From JAJFUI01 sp039679885 (GTDB lineage Bacteria > Planctomycetota > Planctomycetia > Pirellulales > Thermoguttaceae): a stretch of DNA of 9,602 bases. Below the pieces are notes generated by a model. The model searched no databases. It was not told the origin of the DNA and saw only the letters and a program-made list of their open reading frames with translations. Shown here piece after piece: positions 6,802 to 9,602 of the stretch. Each line of letters starts with the position of its first letter. Position 1 is the stretch's first letter. The stretch spans positions 1 to 9,602 of the forward strand of contig JBDKUC010000109.1 of NCBI GenBank assembly GCA_039679885.1, in the 5' to 3' direction. A program made the translations under genes and the position numbers.

Positions 6802-7995
6802 TTACTTGCCCGGCTGGCTCACGAACAAGAAGGTCCCCTTCTTGTTGCTCACGATCGGATCGGGGATGCCGTCGCCGTTCAGATCGGCGGCGGTGACTTG
6901 GGTGCCGACGCCCGAGTTGTCATCGATCAAGTGCGGGACGAACCCCGCGCCGCGCTTCGGATCGCGTCGCAGCTCGAACCAGTAGAGCACGGCGGGTGCG
7001 TTCGGCTCGACGTCGCCGGTTGGGCCGTGCGCCCAGAACCGCTTGCCGGTGACGAAGTCCTTCAGCCCATCGCCGTTGATGTCGACCAAGTCGAAGGCGT
7101 GCGGCTCGCTGAATCGCAGGGCGGGCGATTTCAAGTCCGGCTTGGGCGGCAGAACCACGTGCTGCTGCCAGCCAATTCGTCCGCTCCCGTCGCGGGTCTG
7201 CTTGTACCAGACCAGGCCGTACTGGTGGCAGTTCCAAGCCGTGATGACGTCGTTCAAGCCGTCGCCGTCGACGTCGTAGACCAAGATCTGCGCGGCCGAC
7301 TCCGCGAAGCGGAACGGATGCCAAATCCACGGCTCGCCCGGCCTCGAGTTGGCCGGCTGCTCCCGCCAGCCGTTGGCCTCGACGATGTCCATCCGCCCAT
7401 CGGCGTTGATGTCGCCAACGCCCACGCCGTGCGTGAACTTCTGATAGTCGCCCTTCGGCGTGACAGCGCGGAACGCCCATGGCTCGTCGGGCTTGGCCGG
7501 ATCGTAGGCGGCATAGCCGAGGTAGCCGTCGATGTTGTAGACCAGCTCGGGCCGGCCGTCGCCGTTGACATCGGCCCAGACGGGCGACTCGTTGCCGACG
7601 TTCCGGGCGGCCAAGTGCTGCTTCCAGTGTCCCGCCTTGCCAGCCGGGTTCTCGTACCAGTAGGCGTCCCAGCCCGGGATGCCGACGTAGAGAACGTCGG
7701 GCCATCCGTCGCCGTTGAAATCGCCGACGAAGGTCAAGAAGTTGTCGGAGTATTCCTTCGGATCGAACGTCTTCGGCGGCCGAATCTCGTGCCGCTTCTT
7801 GAAGTCTGGGCCCTCGTACCAGTACGGCCCGGCGACGACGTCCGGCTTGCCGTCCCGGTTGAAGTCGCCGTAGAAGGCCCCCTCGGCCACGAACTTGTCG
7901 CTCAGGACGACCTTCTGGAACGTCGGGAGCGGCGCGGCCGCAAGAGCAGTGGAACAACACGCCAGGGCGGCGACGACTAGCCACGGCTTTCTCAT
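6802..7995 (-). CDS. Exported FG-GAP/VCBS repeat beta-propeller protein
   Basis: The product is 397 residues with a signal peptide (Arg2-Lys3, hydrophobic 5-20, cleavage near A-L-A-A 18-21; Cys13 after A-L-A is a weaker lipobox reading). The rest is seven copies of the Ca2+-binding D-x-N/D-x-D-G-x-x-D loop starting at residues 44, 92, 142, 195, 241, 305 and 371. Spacings of 46-66 residues fit the blades of a seven-bladed FG-GAP/VCBS propeller of the integrin-alpha type. W-Y-E and Y-W-Y patterns recur between loops. There is no enzyme, carbohydrate-binding or anchoring domain beyond this. Such proteins are abundant in planctomycetes and are usually thought to bind other proteins or polymers outside the cytoplasm; the partner is unknown. 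The ATG at 7995 has GGAGG 8 bases upstream. It converges with the small exported gene. Confidence 0.92.
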   Translation of the reverse strand: MRKPWLVVAALACCSTALAAAPLPTFQKVVLSDKFVAEGAFYGDFNRDGKPDVVAGPYWYEGPDFKKRHEIRPPKTFDPKEYSDNFLTFVGDFNGDGWPDVLYVGIPGWDAYWYENPAGKAGHWKQHLAARNVGNESPVWADVNGDGRPELVYNIDGYLGYAAYDPAKPDEPWAFRAVTPKGDYQKFTHGVGVGDINADGRMDIVEANGWREQPANSRPGEPWIWHPFRFAESAAQILVYDVDGDGLNDVITAWNCHQYGLVWYKQTRDGSGRIGWQQHVVLPPKPDLKSPALRFSEPHAFDLVDINGDGLKDFVTGKRFWAHGPTGDVEPNAPAVLYWFELRRDPKRGAGFVPHLIDDNSGVGTQVTAADLNGDGIPDPIVSNKKGTFLFVSQPGK

Positions 7996-8090
7996 GGCAA
8001 AAGCCTCCGTTACCTTCCCTCGCCCTCCGGAGAGAATGAGGGCTGTTCCAACGTTAGGCGTCGCGTCAGAACAACTTGATCAGCTTTTTG

Positions 8091-8160
8091 GGAACACTAA
8101 TCTTCGCTGATTCGCGCTAATTGGTGAAAATCAGCGAAGATCAGTGATGATTAGTGTTCC
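8091..8160. repeat. Inverted repeat GGAACACTAATC...TTCGCTGATT with a one-sided 10-base insertion
   Basis: 8091-8112 pairs with 8129-8160 completely except for 10 extra bases on the right arm (around TCAGTGATGA). The outer 12 and inner 10 positions are perfect. Related short blocks (TTCGCTGATT, AGCGAAGATCAG) recur inside it. Confidence 0.88.
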
Positions 8161-8245
8161 ATGAATGTCTGTGGATTACTGGAATTCGATCGCTCTATTT
8201 CGACGCGGTTTCTTATGCCGAGGACGCCGGAGCGCCCAAGCGGTG

Positions 8246-8271
8246 CGTTCCCACGGGGGACCGTGGGAACG
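8246..8271. repeat. Perfect 11-base-pair hairpin CGTTCCCACGG/CCGTGGGAACG
   Basis: CGTTCCCACGG (8246-8256) and CCGTGGGAACG (8261-8271) pair perfectly with a 4-base loop. No T-run follows on either strand. Confidence 0.88.
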
Positions 8272-8300
8272 AGGTTGCCGCCTGCTTGCTTGATTCACAA

Positions 8301-8328
8301 CGCCCCTCTCCCAAAAGGGAGAGGGGCG
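8301..8328. repeat. Perfect 12-base-pair hairpin CGCCCCTCTCCC/GGGAGAGGGGCG
   Basis: CGCCCCTCTCCC (8301-8312), an AAAA loop and GGGAGAGGGGCG (8317-8328) form a very stable stem, 68 bases past the gap stop codon. It could halt transcription or block exonucleases downstream of gap, though a T-run is lacking. Confidence 0.88.
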
Positions 8329-8351
8329 GTTTCTCGGTTAGCCTCTGATCT

Positions 8352-8380
8352 CGAAATCCGAATCCGGACTTCGGATTTCG
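8352..8380 (-). terminator. Hairpin CGAAATCCGAA/TTCGGATTTCG just after gap
   Basis: CGAAATCCGAA (8352-8362) and TTCGGATTTCG (8370-8380) are perfect complements with a 7-base loop, 15 bases downstream of the gap stop on the minus strand. The adjoining GGATTTCGGG (8380-8389) is a partial further copy, so alternative pairings exist. The position suits a gap 3' hairpin; no U-tract follows, so the terminator reading is tentative and it may equally be a dispersed repeat. Confidence 0.45.
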
Positions 8381-8395
8381 GATTTCGGGTTTCGA

Positions 8396-9445
8396 TTACA
8401 GGCTCTTGCCGACGATCTTCAGCAGGTCGACGGTGCGGTTCGAGTACCCCCACTCGTTGTCGTACCACGAGACGAGCTTGAAGAAGCGGCTGTTCAGCTC
8501 GATGCCGCTTCCGGCGTCGAAGATGCTCGAATGGGCGTCGTGAATGAAGTCGGTCGAAACGACTTCGTCGTCGCAGTAGCCGAGGATGCCCTTCAAGTAG
8601 GTCTCGCTCGCCTTCTTCATCGCGGCGCAGATTTCCTTGTAGCTCGTTTCCTTGACGGTGCGGACCGTCAGGTCGACGACGCTCACCGTGGGCGTCGGCA
8701 CGCGGAAGGACATGCCGGTCAGCTTGCCCTTCACCTCGGGAATGGCCAGTCCGACGGCCTTGGCCGCGCCGGTGCTCGACGGGATGATGTTGATCGCGGC
8801 CGAGCGACCGCCCTTCCAGTCCTTCTTCGACGGGCCGTCGACCGTCTTCTGCGTGGCCGTGTAACTGTGGATCGTCGTCATGAGGCCTTCCTCGACGCCG
8901 AAGCCTTCCTTCAGCAGGACGTGGACGACCGGGGCCAGACAGTTGGTCGTGCAACTCGCGTTCGAGATGATGTTGTGCTTGGCCGGGTCGTACTTCTCGC
9001 CGTTGACGCCCAGCACCAGGGTGATGTCTTCGTTCTTGGCCGGGGCCGAGATGATGACTTTCTTCGCGCCGGCGTCGAGGTGGCCCTTGGCCTTCGTCGC
9101 GTCGGTGAACAGACCGGTGGACTCGACGACGATGTCGACGCCCAACGACTTCCAGGGCATGGCGGCCGGGCCTTCCTTGACGGCCAGGCACTTGATCTTC
9201 TTGCCGTTGACGACCAGGACATCGTCCTCGGCGACCGCCGGGCTCGACTTCTCGCTGGTCACCGTGCCGGGGAAGCGGCCTTGGGTCGAATCGAAGCGGA
9301 GCAGGTAGGCGAGGTTGTCGGCCGGGACGATATCGTTGACGGCGACGACGTCGATTTCCTTGCCCAGCAGCCCTTGATCGCAAATGGCGCGGAACACCAA
9401 CCGCCCGATGCGGCCGAACCCGTTGATTCCCACTCGAATAGCCAC
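8396..9445 (-). CDS. gap: Type I glyceraldehyde-3-phosphate dehydrogenase, NAD-dependent
   Basis: This 349-residue cytoplasmic enzyme oxidises glyceraldehyde 3-phosphate to 1,3-bisphosphoglycerate with NAD+ and phosphate in glycolysis, and runs in reverse in gluconeogenesis. The Rossmann glycine motif G-I-N-G-F-G-R-I-G-R is at 6-15; the catalytic segment S-N-A-S-C-T-T-N-C (161-169) carries Cys165, and T-I-H-S-Y-T (191-196) carries the paired His193. P-S-S-T-G-A-A-K-A (222-230) and the C-terminal W-Y-D-N-E-W-G-Y-S-N (327-336) are also canonical. Length is normal and no key residue is missing. Translation starts at a GTG (9445) with AAGGAG (9453-9458) 7 bases upstream; an ATG start is not available nearby. 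Transcription probably begins at the promoter at 9559-9587. No other glycolytic gene is in the window. Confidence 0.98.
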   Translation of the reverse strand: MAIRVGINGFGRIGRLVFRAICDQGLLGKEIDVVAVNDIVPADNLAYLLRFDSTQGRFPGTVTSEKSSPAVAEDDVLVVNGKKIKCLAVKEGPAAMPWKSLGVDIVVESTGLFTDATKAKGHLDAGAKKVIISAPAKNEDITLVLGVNGEKYDPAKHNIISNASCTTNCLAPVVHVLLKEGFGVEEGLMTTIHSYTATQKTVDGPSKKDWKGGRSAAINIIPSSTGAAKAVGLAIPEVKGKLTGMSFRVPTPTVSVVDLTVRTVKETSYKEICAAMKKASETYLKGILGYCDDEVVSTDFIHDAHSSIFDAGSGIELNSRFFKLVSWYDNEWGYSNRTVDLLKIVGKSL

Positions 9446-9452
9446 GGAGTAT

Positions 9453-9458
9453 CTCCTT
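9453..9458 (-). promoter_or_regulatory. Ribosome binding site fixing the GTG start of gap
   Basis: AAGGAG on the minus strand lies 7 bases before GTG-GCT-ATT. Together with the conserved N-terminus (A-I-R-V-G-I-N-G-F) it makes the GTG at 9445 the clear start. Confidence 0.85.
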
Positions 9459-9558
9459 CTCGATTATTGAACCGCCCCAAACGAACGCGGGGCCACACGT
9501 TTGCCCAGTCAAATCGGCCGCCCAAGCGTCGAGGCACGAACGGCCGAGCGAATCCAGC

Positions 9559-9587
9559 ATTATACCGGCCGCGTCAGGAGCCAACAA
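9559..9587 (-). promoter_or_regulatory. Near-consensus sigma-70-type promoter for gap
   Basis: On the minus strand TTGTTG (plus-strand 9582-9587) and a perfect TATAAT (9559-9564) are 17 bases apart. Transcription should begin near 9551, giving a leader of about 105 bases before the GTG. No obvious operator or riboswitch is visible in the leader. This is the strongest promoter match in the window. Confidence 0.65.
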
Positions 9588-9602
9588 CGGGGGGGAGCGG
9601 GG

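Larger units (their letters stand above)
7996..8395. other. 400-base gap between the VCBS and gap genes with four hairpin repeats
   Basis: No credible gene lies here. From left to right it holds a short pyrimidine-rich CCCTCGCCCTCCGGAGAGAA stretch next to the VCBS ribosome binding site, the GGAACACTAATC inverted repeat (8091-8160), a quiet stretch (8161-8245), and three compact hairpins (8246-8271, 8301-8328, 8352-8380). The last sits 15 bases from the gap stop codon. I found no convincing promoter for the VCBS gene in it. Confidence 0.75.

Noticed and set aside
6898..7980. Long open frames on the plus strand and in a second minus-strand frame across the VCBS gene
   Set aside because: The seven Ca2+-loop repeats and signal peptide fix the true frame; the others are Arg- or Val-rich shadows created by the repeated GAC-GGC codons.
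8295..9587. 430-codon minus-strand frame longer than gap itself
   Set aside because: It overlaps the well-supported gap gene in another frame, is very Arg-rich and has no recognisable domain.

Overview
The window looks like a chromosomal segment of a Planctomycetota bacterium, probably Pirellulales-like. This rests on three things: a small secreted protein with the P-T-P-E-M-W-F-Y and K-W-F-G-x-S-N-S-R-P motifs I associate with planctomycetes, an exported FG-GAP/VCBS propeller and an exported GH36-type hydrolase, and long intergenic gaps packed with palindromic repeats. Assignment is by protein style only; no rRNA or tRNA is present.

Layout. 1-860: two near-identical tandem copies of a 421-base non-coding repeat unit built from inverted repeats. 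969-1412 (+): an orphan, AT-richer hypothetical gene with a plausible promoter. 1413-1847: convergent gap with hairpins and a third, shortened copy of the repeat, ending at the next gene's stop codon. 1848-3941 (-): exported GH36-like (clan GH-D) alpha-galactosidase-type hydrolase. 3942-4122: gap with a GTTATGCTAAAGC palindrome cluster and a GGACGG hairpin. 4123-5412 (-): ClpX. 5597-5953 (-): small membrane protein with a SHOCT-like tail, with its own candidate promoter. 6170-6535 (+): small exported planctomycete-type protein, divergent from the previous gene. 6536-6801: convergent gap with two further palindrome families, including a 35-base tandem repeat. 6802-7995 (-): exported seven-repeat VCBS/FG-GAP propeller. 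7996-8395: gap with four different hairpin repeats. 8396-9445 (-): glyceraldehyde-3-phosphate dehydrogenase with a GTG start, a good ribosome binding site and a near-consensus promoter at 9559-9587.

The genes do not form one obvious pathway: housekeeping (gap, clpX) is mixed with exported accessory proteins. No defence, secretion or mobile-gene system is visible. The most notable features are (i) the intergenic DNA, where nearly every gap carries a different perfect or near-perfect palindrome family, one of them tandemly duplicated and present a third time next to the hydrolase gene, and (ii) the hydrolase, whose expected GH36 acid/base Asp appears by eye to be Asn while the nucleophile motif is intact.
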